Shown here: positions 36,086-51,984 of the stretch, piece after piece | Numbering within the stretch: the first letter of the stretch is position 1 | How the letters are laid out: every line of letters starts with the position of its first letter | Source: Zingiber officinale | Lineage: Eukaryota > Streptophyta > Magnoliopsida > Zingiberales > Zingiberaceae | Assembly (NCBI RefSeq): GCF_018446385.1 | Contig: NC_056001.1 | Span: 12,642,672 to 12,706,671, forward strand | Length of the DNA stretch: 64,000 nucleotides | Direction: 5' to 3' | Made by a program: the position numbers and the translations under genes | Notes under the pieces: model-generated | Databases searched by the model: none | What the model was told of the DNA's origin: nothing | What the model saw: the letters and a program-made list of their open reading frames with translations, nothing else

Positions 36086-36550
36086 GGACCATTTTTGTAT
36101 GCATTTTTGGGGGATTTTTTCTAAAGTGACTTTTGATGTCCTTTGTGGGGTTTTAATGTATTTTTGAGAGTTCCTAAGCTAGTATAATAAATACCATGCA
36201 TGCATGGTTGCATTAAGCTAGTATTAGTAGTTACATTAGTGGATAATAAATATCATACATGCAAACATGATATTTATTGCATAATTAGTGCATAGTGGAT
36301 CTTAAGGGATGTTAAATAGGAGAACTTTTGTATGGAAAATTAAGTAAGTTTGAATGAAAATTTTAGTTTCTCTTTGGTGAGAGCTCCCTTCTAGTTTTTA
36401 GGCAAAGAACTAATTCTAATCTTATCAAGGTAACTTGTGGCGATCAAACCCCATGACTTATCACTCACCTTCTCATTTTGCTTGAGTGTGACATCAATAC
36501 CCTTCCCCATGTTGAATTTTAAGACGATCCATGTATGAAATTCCTTATTA
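35896..36550 (+). repeat. 3' LTR of element A, overlapping the polyprotein end
   Basis: It starts TGATGTGAGCC right after the purine tract at 35885-35895 and ends TTATTA where the 5' copy has TTATCA (the terminal CA has become TA). The last ~63 codons of the polyprotein, including GPVTRSKTKRMKQ, are read from within it and stop at 36083-36085. Confidence 0.9.
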
Positions 36551-36555
36551 TAAAA

Positions 36556-37614
36556 GTAATAATCTATACTAATACCCGTGGATAGTCTCGTCAAGCGTTC
36601 AATATAATTAAATTTATATCCTAAGAGTCCAACCGTATGATTTTTCAGAGTTTAAGAGCATTCTAGATAGTACACCCGTAAATATTTAATGGATATTATA
36701 GCTATAGAGATCCCATATGGTTTGTCTGACGATTATACATGAGAAGGTACTTTGAAAATTATAATTAAACTGCACCGAAAGATTTTTTTTTTTTTTTTTA
36801 TCAATTTTATCGAAATTCAAATCTCGTCCTACAAAAAGGATAGATATTACAGTTCAAAATGCAATGGTGCAAGGATAGATTTTACTGCCGGGCTTATTAC
36901 CACGAGCGCACTTTCAAAATTTGTCAGTATGTAAAAGTCTAAATATTTGAATTAAAAAAACATTCTAGATAGACATTTATTTAAAGTAAATAAATTAGAT
37001 CAATATTATTTTATCCCAATAAAACAAAGATGTGAAGGCGACCCCGGTCAAAACAGCCAAAGTGGAGCTTGGATAAGAAACAAGTCAAAGCACTAGGACA
37101 TGATCCAACTACTTGCGCACCAACCAACACTTTTATGGATGACGACAAAAAATATATATTAAAAATATATACTAAAAATAAAGGGATAGAATTAACTTTT
37201 AATAACATCAGAAATTCTTAAATTGTGTTTTTACTGCAACATATTCAAATCAAACTATTTTCAGTTTTTAATAAAGAAATATATTTTTCATTAAATAGCA
37301 TGAGCGATAACATTTTTTAAGGAAAATGGATGTCCCAAGACAAAAGTTTTCTTTCATATTTGATTTTATTTTTTCTCCAGGAGAACTATATTTATTTTAA
37401 TAAGACATTTTATTGTCAAAATAAAAATAAAAAATAAGAAAAATAATAAACCGTTCTTTAACCAAACGATTTGATTATATACGTCTGTGCGGAGCTGATC
37501 GCAAAGGTCAACAATGGCAGATCTGCTAGAGATTGATTGGATATGAATGCCCTATTTGTCCACCTCCTTTCCCAAGTCTCAACTCCACAACAGCCCACTC
37601 TTTGAGTTCAGAAG
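36556..37614. other. Intergenic: right flank of element A and upstream region of HIPL
   Basis: AT-rich, no gene seen. The last ~120 bases before 37615 are pyrimidine-rich and probably 5' UTR of the HIPL gene. I did not identify a convincing TATA box. Confidence 0.5.
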
Positions 37615-40703
<3,089 letters not shown>

Positions 40704-41182
40704 GAGAAGATTATGCCGAGTGAGTGAGGCTGTCCATAATGCTGCGATCATATGGAAATTTAGGCGATTATCCAATGCCATTTCATGGATTTGATCATCT
40801 CTGAATCAATCCCACCGCTTTGAGTGCTTCTTCTGTATCCTGCTTGCGTGCTTTCTTCTGGATATTGCCAACTATAAGGATAAAATTGGATCATTACAAT
40901 TTAGTTTAGATTGTTAAAAAATATATAAATATATAATCGTAATTGAGGATAATTATAATATACGAGGGTCAAAAATAATTTTGAGATCAAAATTCAATAA
41001 ACGATCCCCAGAATTAGAGCAGCGTGGCAGGTGGAGAACAAAAATGAAGCGGAAAAACCGCCTCTTCTTCTCCTCTCCAGATTCCACAGACTTGAACCAT
41101 TCGCCATTGCTCATCCTCCTCCTTCCTCCTTTGGACCTTCAGCGCCACTTGGGTTAGAGTTACCTCTTCCCCGACAGGGAAG
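40704..41182. other. Intergenic between HIPL and the R-SNARE gene
   Basis: About 480 bp holding the HIPL 3' UTR and, from about 41000, the likely promoter and 5' UTR of the downstream gene. No other feature seen. Confidence 0.6.
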
Positions 41183-43254
41183 ATGGGGCAGCAAACGCTG
41201 ATCTACAGCTTCGTCGCTCGAGGGACCATCATTTTGGCTGAGTACACCGCCTTCCCCGGAAACTTCACCACCGTCGCAGCCCAATGCCTCCAGAAGCTCC
41301 CTTCCTCCAACAACAGGTTCAACTACAACTGCGACGGCCACACCTTCAATTACCTCGTCGAGAACGGTTTCAGTGAGTCCCTATCCCTGTTTTAGTTGTT
41401 CTTCGATGAGTTCCTTGGTCAGGCGTTGGATTGAATTCGGATGCATCAATCATCATACATTGTGGTTATTTTTGATTAATTTTCCCTAGACGTCTCTAAT
41501 CGTGGCACTTCTTTAATCGATTTCCGTAATTAATTCAAGATATGGATTTCGAACTCGGATGACCTTCAATTGTATGGCATGGAATATCGCTCGTCATTTG
41601 ATATCGACGCTCATTCTTCACCCTTCTTTGTGTTTGTGTATGCGCGCTTGCTTTACGATGTCATGGATATGGATGCAACGTGAAACTGCATGCAATTGTT
41701 TTTGTCTGGAGATTGTTTTGTCGTTGAATGCCTAGATTTGAGAAGAAATAACTCCATTTTATGGGAATCAACGACATATCTATTATTTATCAGTATTGTC
41801 TAGGACCTGTGTGTATAGAGCGTTTCTTCTTAATCTTATCTGCATCAATCCACAAATACTGAAGGAAAAGAATAACCACTATCTATTTCACAAACCTGCG
41901 CATGGCATTGATGTTGGCCATTTCAACAGTGAGATAATGTGATAGATAATCCAGACAAGCGACATTAACTCTGAAGCTTATCTTGAAACCCCTAAATTAA
42001 TATTTGATGTCAGATACAGATACGTCTTTGAGGAATCAATTGTGCATTTCGAAACTTTTCTAATGGTTCAACCTGTATATATTCCGCTAATAAATTATCC
42101 TTATGTTCAAGATCTTCCCTTCCTAAGAAAACTCTTGTGAAATATCGTGGGCATGGTGTTTTGCTCTAACTAACAAAGCGATTCCCTATGTTTGAATGGA
42201 CTGGCAGGTACTTTGGACTTATTTGGTCATATAACAATCCATTCTTTGACAAACTAGTCATGCTAAACTTAATCAGTGTTGGCATGATAACTACTGTGTT
42301 TAGTCGACAAAGCTTGAAGATTTCTATTTATACATAGTTTACAATTGTCTATAGTATAATCCGTAATATTCGAATAATGGTTTCACTAGTGGATCTGATG
42401 TCAGACATCATTACTGCAGCATATTGCGTTGTGGCCAATGAATCGGCAGGCAGGCAAACTCCCATTGCCTTTCTCGAGAGGGTTAAGGAGGACTTCGGTA
42501 AAAAATATGCAGCAAAAGCTGCGAATGCTGCAGCCAATAGCCTTAACGGACAATATAAGTACAGTTTTTCTCCTCTGAACATTTTGATGCTATTTGTTGA
42601 GATAGTCAATTATGGATTTTTTTAATTTTTTTTTGCCGACAATGTTAGGTCCAAGCTAAAAGAGCATATGCGATACTGTGTGGATCACCCTGAGGAGATA
42701 GACAAGATCGCCAAAGTCAAAGCTCAGGTTTCTGAAGTAAAAGGAGTAATGATGGAGAATATTGAGAAGGTGTTTTTTTCTTTATTTCCTTTTAATTGTT
42801 CATACAAATCCCACACCAATTTGAACAGAGCTATATTCCAAAATAATGTTGTCGATGTTTTGTTTATATATCTATCTATATATATATATTTCTTCTGATT
42901 TTAGGTTCTTGAACGTGGGGAGAAAATTGAGTTGCTTGTCGATAAAACTGACAATCTTCGCTCTCAGGTATGAAATGGAAATATGTTTGACATATCTGTA
43001 GAGGCAATTGCAAGGTTACCTCGACAGTGCTGGTTCTTTCAGTAAATCTTCTCGTTTTACTTTTGTCTTTTTGTTGATTTCGATATTTTAAATGTGGGGG
43101 ATTTCAGGCACAAGATTTCAGACAACAGGGAACAAAGATGAGGAGAAAAATGTGGATAGAGAATATGAAGATAAAGTTGGCTGTTTTTGGCATCATTATT
43201 CTTTTGTTGCTCCTTATCCTCATATCAATTTGCCATGGCTTCAGGTGCTTCTAA
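41183..43254 (+). CDS. VAMP72: VAMP72-type R-SNARE (longin), 5 exons
   Basis: Exons: 41183-41372, 42420-42558, 42649-42769, 42905-42967, 43108-43254 (stop TAA). All introns are GT-AG and in phase: 660 bp, 219 residues, the usual length for VAMP721/722-like proteins. The longin domain fills exon 1 and most of exon 2 ([36 protein letters not shown]). The SNARE motif spans exons 3-4 and has the R-SNARE zero-layer arginine in [15 protein letters not shown]. Exon 5 gives a basic stretch ([15 protein letters not shown]), a single membrane anchor ([18 protein letters not shown]) and a short tail ending FRCF. Proteins of this group sit on secretory and endosomal vesicles and drive fusion at the plasma membrane and cell plate. 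Which paralogue it is cannot be told by eye. Confidence 0.95.
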
Positions 43255-43618
43255 TAGGGTTGGATAATGCATGACTACCACCGCCAGTTGCTTAATGAAC
43301 TGATACATTATTTTTTAGCGCATTGACTCCATTCGTTCCTTCTGCTAATTTTTTTTTTGTTCACGATGTGAATAGGTTTGACTCTTATGTCTTTTTGTTT
43401 TGGAACAGTGTTTTCCTTTGTTTTTTTTTTTAAAAAAAAACTTGTTATTCGAGCTGTCTTTGAATGTGTAGTAGCTGAAATTATCATTTACATTGTGTTT
43501 ATTTTCATGAAAAAGATAAGGATATTGATCCTGTCCGAAAATAGTAAAAATAGCTGGCTGAAAATATGGCTCAGCAGTTGACTTCGTGAAGATGGCTCCG
43601 TTTTGTAAAATTAAGAAC
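43255..43618. other. 3' flank of the R-SNARE gene
   Basis: T- and A-rich sequence, probably 3' UTR then intergenic. It ends where an LTR begins at about 43619. Confidence 0.5.
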
Positions 43619-44515
43619 GTCAATACCGGGTCAAGGAAGGAATCCCGACGATGATCCTCCGACGCTCAAATTAGTCATCGGAATAGTAGAAAGACAGCAA
43701 AGAACCATAGCAACAACAAGAGCTCAAACACAAATAGCGCATATATCCATCGGTGTATGGATCCTCCCTTTATATAGTGCTCCAGTAGCAGACATGCACG
43801 TCCCTCAAGGCACGTGCACGTTTTCCTAACTGTCCTATGAAAAGACATGTCAGGAAAGTGTCTCTGACACCATTCCTTAACAGGACGTGTAAATCCTTGA
43901 CATGACAATGGAATCTTCTGTCATACTATTTGCCCGTTGACCATGTCCTGCTGTCAGCGATACCAACTCCCAGAAGCATACAATTAATTAAGCAATGGGT
44001 CACACTGTTTGACCGAGCGAGGAGTCGCTCGGTCGGGATTCCCTGCCTGATCGATCTCAGCTGCTCCTCTCCACAATCGCTCAGCTTGGTAGGTAGTTCC
44101 TCGCACGACCGGACATGCGATCCGATTAGACAAGCCCTTATAGGGTCGTTACAATTACGAGCATCTAATGTCCTCTCTGTATAATTGTCCCGTCTGGACG
44201 AGTGATCTGCTTAGATGAGTCTTCAAGCCTATCGGACCCTTCAGGCTTGCTCGACTCGTTGCCACCCCACTTGGCCAATTTTGTTGACTCAACGATTTTC
44301 AGACTTTGACCACCTTAACTTTGACTTCCACATCGTCTGTTATTCCTACCTTTAACTCATACCTGGTGGGCTCCCTTTACCACTGCATCACAAGTCTTCC
44401 CCCAAACCTATTCGAAGGAGGCTGTAAGTCTGACTGACTAGACGAGCAATGTCTTCGGTGACCTCCACTATCATGTCCCGAGGGTATAGTTCTTGATACC
44501 CCACTCGGTGATAGT
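43619..44515 (-). mobile_element. Element G: truncated LTR retrotransposon end
   Basis: Minus strand: the LTR starts TGATGCAGTGG at 44390 and runs to about 43619 (about 770 bp), with TATATAAAGGG at 43776-43766. Before it come a purine tract (GGTTTGGGGGAAGACTTG, 44408-44391) and about 100 bp of interior with a short frame (LYPRDMIVEVTEDIARLVSQ). The interior stops at about 44515, where unrelated AT-rich sequence starts, so only the 3' end of the element remains. The terminal CA at 43619 is not clear. Confidence 0.7.
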
Positions 44516-46218
44516 ATAATATAAGAAACCCTAAAAACCATCTAAATAGAATAATCAGAAAATTTATCAATTTACAAAACTATACAAGTAAGACAACACA
44601 TAAAACAAAATATGAATATAACGAAAGGAAATTAAAAACAAACCAGGAATTAGCACATCAAGATTTCTAATCAACTCTATGTAAAGCTGGGACCAACTAT
44701 AATAATAAAAAGATCCCTGTGCCTATAAAATTGGAGACCAAGGAATGTAGAAAGTTAGCCAAATGGCTAAGTAGATAATCAACAAAGATGCGCATAAATT
44801 TAATCTTGTTTAAAAAGTCAAAGAAGAAGAGTAAATCATAATATTTTATTACAACTTAAAGTTATTCTTAAAATTCTTCATTTATACATAAATATTTATG
44901 TATACTCATCTTCAGTTATCATCATCTATAATCACGTAATATTTTTATATTAGAATCTAGAATCTTCACTTTATTATCATTTGTTATTATCAATTAAAAT
45001 TAATTATCCAATCTTATTATTTAATTAATCGATATACAAGTCAACCATGATAATATCAACATGTATATCTTTGGTCTAAATTTAATAAATCAACTAAAAA
45101 GTGAATCACTAGAGCTAATATCATCAGTCTCCAGGGCGTAGCACAGCTGGGGGTGCATGGTTTCATGGCCGAGAGGTCCAAGGTTTGATCCTCGGGGTGT
45201 CATTACCTGGGGTTAACGTCCTGGTCATACGCTTTCAGTTGTGTACTTACATTTACCTCCCTGCATATCCATGAGACTAGCTCTAGGGGGATCACTGATG
45301 TGGGGGTTCCACACTAGAGCCAATATCATCAGAGTGTAAGGTCATATGTATAGGCTAAAAGATTCCTCAAACTATAATACCGTTGCATACGTCATTTGAT
45401 ATACGGGCTATCAACTCTCACCAGTGAAAGACATAATAAACACTGATCAAGGGCTACATCACGTCACCATGCCTCGGGTGTATGGTCAGGTACTCTGGAC
45501 CGCGGTCGCCACACTACCATAATAACATGTGGGCGGTCCAGTGCTCAAATATAAAGTTCTAGTATAAAGCTAGGCTCATAGTCTTCACTTTTAAATATTT
45601 TTCATTTACCATCTTTATTATTTCGCTTTAAGGATTTCATTTTATCCATTTATCATAATTATTCTCTTTTCATATCAAATGGTCAATCAAGTTAACATTT
45701 CGTATCAAGTCTGTTAATTTATCATCCTAGAGTTTATAGATAAAAAGCTACAAGTATCAACAGGTAGAACATCAAAAGGCATAGAGTATGAAAGGTCAAG
45801 CAAATCAAAAAGATAAGTATCAACAGAAGAGTAATTCAGAATATTTATTTAATTTTTAAAACAACCATTTCCATATTAATCTCAGTATGAACCCACGAAC
45901 AAGAAATAATATCAATTATATATCCTCTACGATTTTATTATTTTAACTCATTTTGATAATTATAATATCATTTTAATTATCTTTTGAAAATAATTATACA
46001 AGTATATACAATTTAATTATTTATTTATCCATGCACAAGGATAAATATATAAGAGTCAAAGAGATATGTACTCACTTTATATACAGCAAAATCTTCAAGT
46101 GTCGGCAGGTCACTGTGCTCCACTCAAGATCGTGTCTACAAACATAATACCAAACATAACTCAAATAATTAAAATACTATCTAATAAGAATAATGACCTA
46201 AAATCTAAATATTGTTAT
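44516..46218. other. AT-rich repeat-like stretch, unresolved
   Basis: No coding frame. It may be LTR or other sequence of an older element that was cut by H at 46219 and resumes at 52843, but I could not show this. It contains the SINE at 45128-45311. Confidence 0.4.
45128..45311 (+). mobile_element. tRNA-derived SINE, family 2, copy 1
   Basis: The plus-strand element starts TCTCCAGGGCGTAGCACAGC, has box A-like GGGGTGCATGG and box B-like GGTTTGATCCTCGG, then TACCTGGGGTTAACGTC and CCCTGCATATCCATGAGACT, and ends GGGTTCCA. It is bordered by a 21 bp target duplication with one mismatch (45107-45127, 45312-45332). It is the same family as the element at 54803-54995. Confidence 0.85.
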
Positions 46219-46786
46219 TGATGCAGCGATGAAGGGAAGCCTATCTGGCACGAGGTCAACTACCAGAGCGGAGGTCAAAGTCAAGGTGATCAATGTCAAT
46301 ATGTCAAAGGTCCAAACGGAGGACAATTGCAATGGTTGGTCTGGTTGTCAGGCCCCGACCGACAGGATATAGGTTCGAGCTGACCCCCACTCAGGCTCGA
46401 GATAATACTCAAGATAGCCGACGCTCGATACGGAGTGGCAGGACGTCGTACGTAGTTTGTCCAGGGACGAAGCGGAGTCCCGGCCGAGCAGTTGCCCCGC
46501 TCAACCAAGTAACGGGACCTGGTTATGGATAGAGCGGAGTCCTGACCGAGTGGCTATCCCTCTCGGCCAAGAAAAGGGACCACTGTAGTATCTCTCGACA
46601 TCCTTCTGGTAGATAGTGCCACTGACACGAAGCATGGTCGACAGGCGGATCGTATGGCCGAAACTTCTACTGTCACGTCAGGGATATGCATATCCTGTTA
46701 AGATATGGTGTCAGAGGTACTTTTCTGACAAAGCCTTTTCATGGGACACATGGGAGAGTGTGCCCATGCCTCGGGAAGCACACATG

Positions 46787-49678
46787 TAGACCTGACCACG
46801 GTTCGGAACCGACGGTTCGACGGTTCGGAACCGCCGGTTCGACGGTTCCAGGCAGGTCGACCCTTAACCTTAACCGCCCAAGACGGTTACGGTTCACGGT
46901 TCAGAACCGCCGGTTCACGGTTCGGTTCACGGTTCGTCACGGTTCAAGATTAATATGTTAATAAAAATTAAAAATTAAAAATTAAACATTAAACATTAAA
47001 AATTAGAAATTAAAATTTATTAAAAAAAGGGCTTGCACTTATTTAAGTTGCCTACGTATCCCTTTAGGGGAATCAAAGCCCACGTAGTTCTTTTACATTT
47101 TTATCCTTTTACATTTTCATTCACTTCCATTTCCTGTTCTGTCGTATTTGTTCCTTCAGTATCAAAATCTTCAACTTCGTCATCCGAAAGTTGCATTCCT
47201 TGGATTCTTTTCTCCGCCCTGGTCCAATCGTCCGAGAATGCTTGGGCTTCCAATGAGTCGAGACAAAGTTGATCGTCGTTCATCTAATATGTTGCCACCG
47301 ACACATAGCAACAATTGACACCGGACAAGCTAAAATTTCTTTTGCGATCACGGAGAGAACGGAAAGCTTTGAGCCTTATGACCACCACTTTAAGATATCA
47401 AGTTTTCGCTATCCGCTTCATTAAAATCAAAAGAAGTCGAATAATTCTCAAGTTCTGTGTGGAACTTGAGGATCCCCGTGGACGTTTGTCCGTTCTTTTA
47501 ATAAGAGTTGTGCTTTTGTAAGTTTTAAATTACTACTAGTAGTTTGTTGAATTTCGAAATATTAATTTGTGTTCCATATTTTGCATAATATTGATTATAA
47601 ATATCATATAAATAAATTCTAACATTATATATAATATTAATTGGATGGGGAAGAAGAATCTTTAATTGGAATTAAAGCATCATAATATAAAGTTAACATT
47701 TCTTGTAAAACTTCTAATTTAAATCTAGGATCTAAAGCAAATGCAATTAAATAAATTTCAGGAATTAAATAAAAATATTTTTCCCATTTAGTTTTCATAG
47801 CTAAGATGCAAGGAGATAAAGATTCATTATTAATATGTTCATTTAAAACTAATACTATATTAGAAAAATTTTCTAAAACTAATTGAGTGGGATAATAAAC
47901 ACCGGAAAGTTGTTCGGTTGCATCATTAAATACTTTTAAAATTTCACAAATACTACTACAAATATTCCATTGTTGTGAAAATAAATATATATTAGCATTA
48001 GTGTTTTGTGCAAAAATGAACATAATAATTCTTTATATTGAAATGAATCTTGTAATAATTGGTATGTTGAATTCCAACGTGTTGGTACATCACGTGGAAA
48101 TTTTTAGGTCTCATTCCATTAATTTTACAAAACCTACCCCATTGTTTCATTATAGATGGATGAGACCATAAATAAGAAATTGCAATTCTAATTGGTTTAA
48201 TATAACTTTCTAAAATTTTAAACCATCTTGAACACATAAATTTAAAACATGGCATACACAACGAATATGAAAAATAAACCTCCAATAATAGGTTGACAAA
48301 CAAATTTTAGATCATCTATACAAGCGGTATTAGAACTAGCATTATCTAATGATATTGAAAATATTTTATGAGTTAAACCATATTCTTCTAAAATTAAACA
48401 TAATAATTGTGCGATATTATGAGCATTATGTGATTCATCAAAAACTCTATAAGCTAATAATTTTTTGGAGATTCCAAGAGTTATCGATCCAATGGCAAGT
48501 CACACCCATATACGAATGTGTTTGCCAATGATCACTCAAATATCGGAACATAAAGAAACTTTATTATCTAATTTACTAAATTCATCAATTAAATTCTTTT
48601 TCCTTGTTTTACTAATTTTTTAATTGTACGAGTAAGTGTAGTCCTAGGAACACGTTTAGCACATGGATTAAGAGATTCTTTACAAAAATCTTCAAATGTG
48701 CATTTAGATCCAAAACTAAAGAAAGATGTTCTACTGAAACAAATTTAGCTAATGATTCTCTTAATTTATTATCCGAATATAAAATAAACCGGAATCGGTA
48801 CTACCGCTAGTTGAAGAAAATCTTGATAATTGTGTTTGAGAACGGTCGAGTCCATATTCCGTCGGGTGCTTCGTTTCTACATGTCGTTTCAACGACCCAT
48901 AGCCGCCGCCGGCTTGGAATTTGTAGGAAGCATTGCAGTGCTTACATTTTGCACGCATTTCTCCCGACGGAAGAGTGACCTTCTCAAAATGTTTAGTAAA
49001 AATAGAAGATTTTAGAGGAGGAAGTTCCCGAACCTTAGAAGTAATTGCATCGGTACTTCCTTGTGTGTCGGGTGTCGGATTCGGAAGATGCTCGATCTCA
49101 TCATCGGTGGATTGAATGTTGGGGTCCTCCTCCCGCGGATTCATTATTTGCTTTCCCTTCCGAGCTCGAGATGATGCACCTCCGCGGCCTCCTTCCATTG
49201 TAATTGAAAACGAAAGCGTGTAGAGATTAGAGAATACGAAAATGAGATTAAGAGTAGAGAAGATGTGTGTGAAAAATGATGAAATAAGCTCTCTATTTAT
49301 AGAGTTTTGATAGTAACGGACACTAAATCATAGCCATTGATCAAAAAACGGTCAAATGATCCTAACCGTTGAAAAAAAATACCTAAAAAACCCTCCCAAC
49401 GGCTACGAACCGCCGGTTAACCGGCGGTTCCAACGGCTATGAACCGCCGGTTAACCGGCGGTTCAAGCCGTTTAAAAAAAAAAAAAAAAAAAAAATTCTG
49501 CGGCTGAACCGCCGGTTCAACCCGCCGGTTTTACATCCAATGAACCGGAACCGGCCCGGCAACTTGCCGGGCCGGTTCCGGTTCGACCCGGCGAACCGGG
49601 TCAACGGGCAACCGGCCCGTTGACCCGGTTACGGGCCCGGGCCGGGTCCGGGCCAGACCCGGCCCGGGGTCGGGTCTA
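46787..49678 (-). mobile_element. hAT transposon with 8 bp target duplication, inserted in LTR H
   Basis: The ends are TAGACC... at 46787 and ...GGTCTA at 49678, flanked by the 8-mer CACACATG at 46779-46786 and 49679-49686. Both subterminal regions are full of GAACCG/CGGTTC motifs in both orientations, including a perfect palindrome GAACCGCCGGTT/AACCGGCGGTTC repeated on the right side (about 49407-49466). It codes for a decayed transposase on the minus strand. The length is 2892 bp. Confidence 0.95.
47101..49198 (-). pseudogene. hAT transposase with BED zinc finger, decayed
   Basis: The minus-strand start is ATG at 49198. A disordered N-terminus with SRARKGKQ is followed by a BED finger at about 49020-48840 (CKHCNASYKFQAGG, then LKRHVETKH). 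The RNase-H-like core and the hAT-type region LVLENFSNIVLVLNE...LDPRFKLEVLQEM read at 48023-47637. The dimerisation motif ILACPVSIVA is near 47315, and the acidic tail (DDWTRAEKRIQGMQLSDDE) is at 47283-47101. Stops and frame changes occur between 48760 and 48000 and around 47640-47290. Terminal repeats are intact, so the element could still move if transposase is supplied. Confidence 0.85.
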
Positions 49679-49702
49679 CACACATGCTGCCCACCAGGGC
49701 TC

Positions 49703-49710
49703 TATATAAA
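49703..49710 (+). promoter_or_regulatory. TATA box of LTR H
   Basis: TATATAAA followed by a G-run, at the same place in the LTR as the TATATAAAGGG of element G. Confidence 0.6.
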
Positions 49711-50428
49711 GGGGGGTCCTTCATCGGCGGAGGTAGGCGTTACTATTGAGTTCCACTATTGCTATTGTTGCTCTGTATCTCCACATTTTCCGGTGATTGA
49801 CTTGAGCATCAAAGGGCCAACGTCAGGGACCCTTCCCTAGCTCGACACTGATGTCGTTTGTTTTGCAGAGCGGAGCAAAGTCCATGGTCGGTTAACGAAG
49901 TCGCCACCTCCCAGCTTTCCTATTGGTGCAATATTCCCTAGGTCAAGGTTGACCTGGTTGACTGAGTTTGAATTGGGTCAAGCTTGAGTCTTGATGTTTG
50001 GATTTTGATGTTTGACAATACATGTAGACAATACATGGAGATTGCAGGTGCGATTGTTCATGTGGGGAGATTGTGAAGAAGAGTCAAGTAGGTCAAGGTT
50101 GACTGGATACTTGATTGAAAAATCCTAGTGAGTGAAGCTAGGTGAAAGTCCTAACTGGGAAGTTAGGCAGACTGGGAAGTCCTAGTGAGTGAAGCTAGAC
50201 AGTTGGGAAGTCCTGGTGAGTGAAGCCAGGTGAAAGTCCTAGTGAGTGAACCTAGATAGTTGGGAAGTCCTGGTGAGTGAAGCCAGGTGAAAGTCCTAGT
50301 GAGTGAAGCTAGGCAGTTGGGAAGTCCTAGTGAGTGAAACTAGGCAGAAGGGAAGTCCTGGTGAGTGAAACCAGGCAAGGAAATCCAGATGGATCAAGGT
50401 TGATCGGACATCTGGTGTTGGAAAGTCT

Positions 50429-51829
50429 TGTTAGGACCAAAAGTAGCTAGAGGGGGGGGTGAATAGCTCGTTGCTCGGCGTTGCTTGTTTCTTCTAAGAT
50501 GTGCAGCGGAAAATACAGAAACAAATCACACAACGCTAATACGGTTGGTTTACTTGGTATCCACCTCACAAGAGGTGACTAATCCAAGGATCCACACCAC
50601 GCACGCACCCTCCACTATTAAAACACTCCTTTTCGGTAACTACCGAGGGCGGAGAAGCCCTACAAGACTCTCAGTACAAGAAGAAAGGAAAGGGAAACAA
50701 AATACAAGCGCAAAGCTTACAATGAGTACAGAAAACCCTAACCCTAGCTTCTCTTCTTGCCTTTGATCCGCCTCTTGACTTGGAAAGCTTCCAAGATCCT
50801 TCAAGAACTGGCGATCTGATCTTTGAGAGCGCTGTGGAGGAGTTGGCGAGAGATCTGGAGTGAATCGGTGAAGTTCTACTGAAGAAATCGCACGCCAACA
50901 GCTATAAACGACGCCAACGGTCGGAACCCGATCGATTCAAATGTTCCCAATCGATCGGGGAGGCTTTGGATCGATCCACAGATCGATCCAGAGCGCCTCT
51001 GTGCTCTAGGAAAAATGCCTGGATCGATCCACGGATCGATCCAGCGCTTATCGCGCGAAGCAGCCGCGTCCCAATCGATCGGCTGATCGATTGGGACCTT
51101 TGGATCGATCCACCGATCGATCCAGAGGCTCTCTGTTCGCTGGGAAAGATCTGGATCGATCCACTGATCGATCCAGAGCCTGGATCGATCCACTGATCGA
51201 TCCAGCACTTGGTTTTTGCCCAAAACCAAGTCCCGAACCTCCCAAACCAACATCCGGTCAACCTTGACTTGTTGGTACATCATGCCTAGCATCTGGTCAC
51301 TCCCTTGACCTGCCAGGACTCCCCAACAAGTGTCCGGTCAATCCCTTTGACCCACTTGTACTTTTCTTTCATGCCAAATATCCGGTCACTCTCTTGACCT
51401 ACTTGGACTTTTCTTTCATGCCAAGTATCCGGTCACTCTCTTGACCTACTTGGACTTCCCAACACCAGATGTCCGATCATCCTTGATCCACCTGGATTTC
51501 CCTTGCCTGGCTTCACTCACCAGGACTTTCACCTAGCTTCACTCACCAGGATTTTCTTCTGCCTAACATCCCAGTCAGGACATTCACCTGGCTTCACTCA
51601 CCAGGATTTCCTTCTGCCTAACATCCCAGTCAGGACTTTCACCTGGCTTCACTCACCAGGAATTCCTTCTGCCTAACATCCCAGTCAGGACTTCCAGTCA
51701 AGTATCCGGTCAACCTTGACCTACTTGACTCTCCTTCAATCAGTATCTTATTGTCAAACATCTAAACCCAAACCAAGACTCAGCTTGGTTAACTAGGTCA
51801 ACCTTGACCTGAGGGATATTGCACCAACA
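50429..51829 (-). repeat. Element F: solo LTR of the same family, inverted inside E
   Basis: The minus-strand LTR runs from TGTTGGTGCAATATCCCTC at 51829 to TTGGTCCTAACA at 50429, 1401 bp, with duplication AGTCT (50424-50428, 51830-51834). The sequence is the reverse complement of the E family. Because it lies in opposite orientation inside a sister copy, the two form large inverted repeats. Confidence 0.93.
50928..51205. repeat. Palindrome array in F
   Basis: About seven inverted repeats, mostly CTGGATCGATC, four bases, GATCGATCCAG, plus one CCCAATCGATC/GATCGATTGGG form. It continues into two-tier hairpins at about 51240-51720. Confidence 0.9.
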
Positions 51830-51984
51830 AGTCTAAGTAGGTCAAAGGGATTGACCGGACACTTGGTAAGGGAGTCCTTGCAAGTCAAGGGTGACCAGAT
51901 GCTAGGCATAATGAACCAACAGGTTATGGTTGACCGGATGTTGGTTTAGGGGACTTTGGACTTGATTTTGGGAAAAAATCATGA

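Larger units (their letters stand above)
18954..36550 (+). mobile_element. Element A: Ty3/gypsy, CRM-like, split by element B
   Basis: The element runs from LTR start TGATGTGAGCC at 18954 to 36550 and is flanked by the 5 bp duplication TAAAA (18949-18953, 36551-36555). Its 5' LTR ends at 19616; the tRNA-Met primer site TGGTATCAGAGCC follows only at 30935 because element B (19618-30928) inserted between them, duplicating ATCAT. The polyprotein is at 31502-36085, a purine tract (AAAGGAGGGAA) at 35885-35895 and the 3' LTR at 35896-36550. Without B it would be about 6.3 kb. The polyprotein end lies inside the 3' LTR and no ordinary chromodomain is seen; both recall the CRM lineage. Confidence 0.92.
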
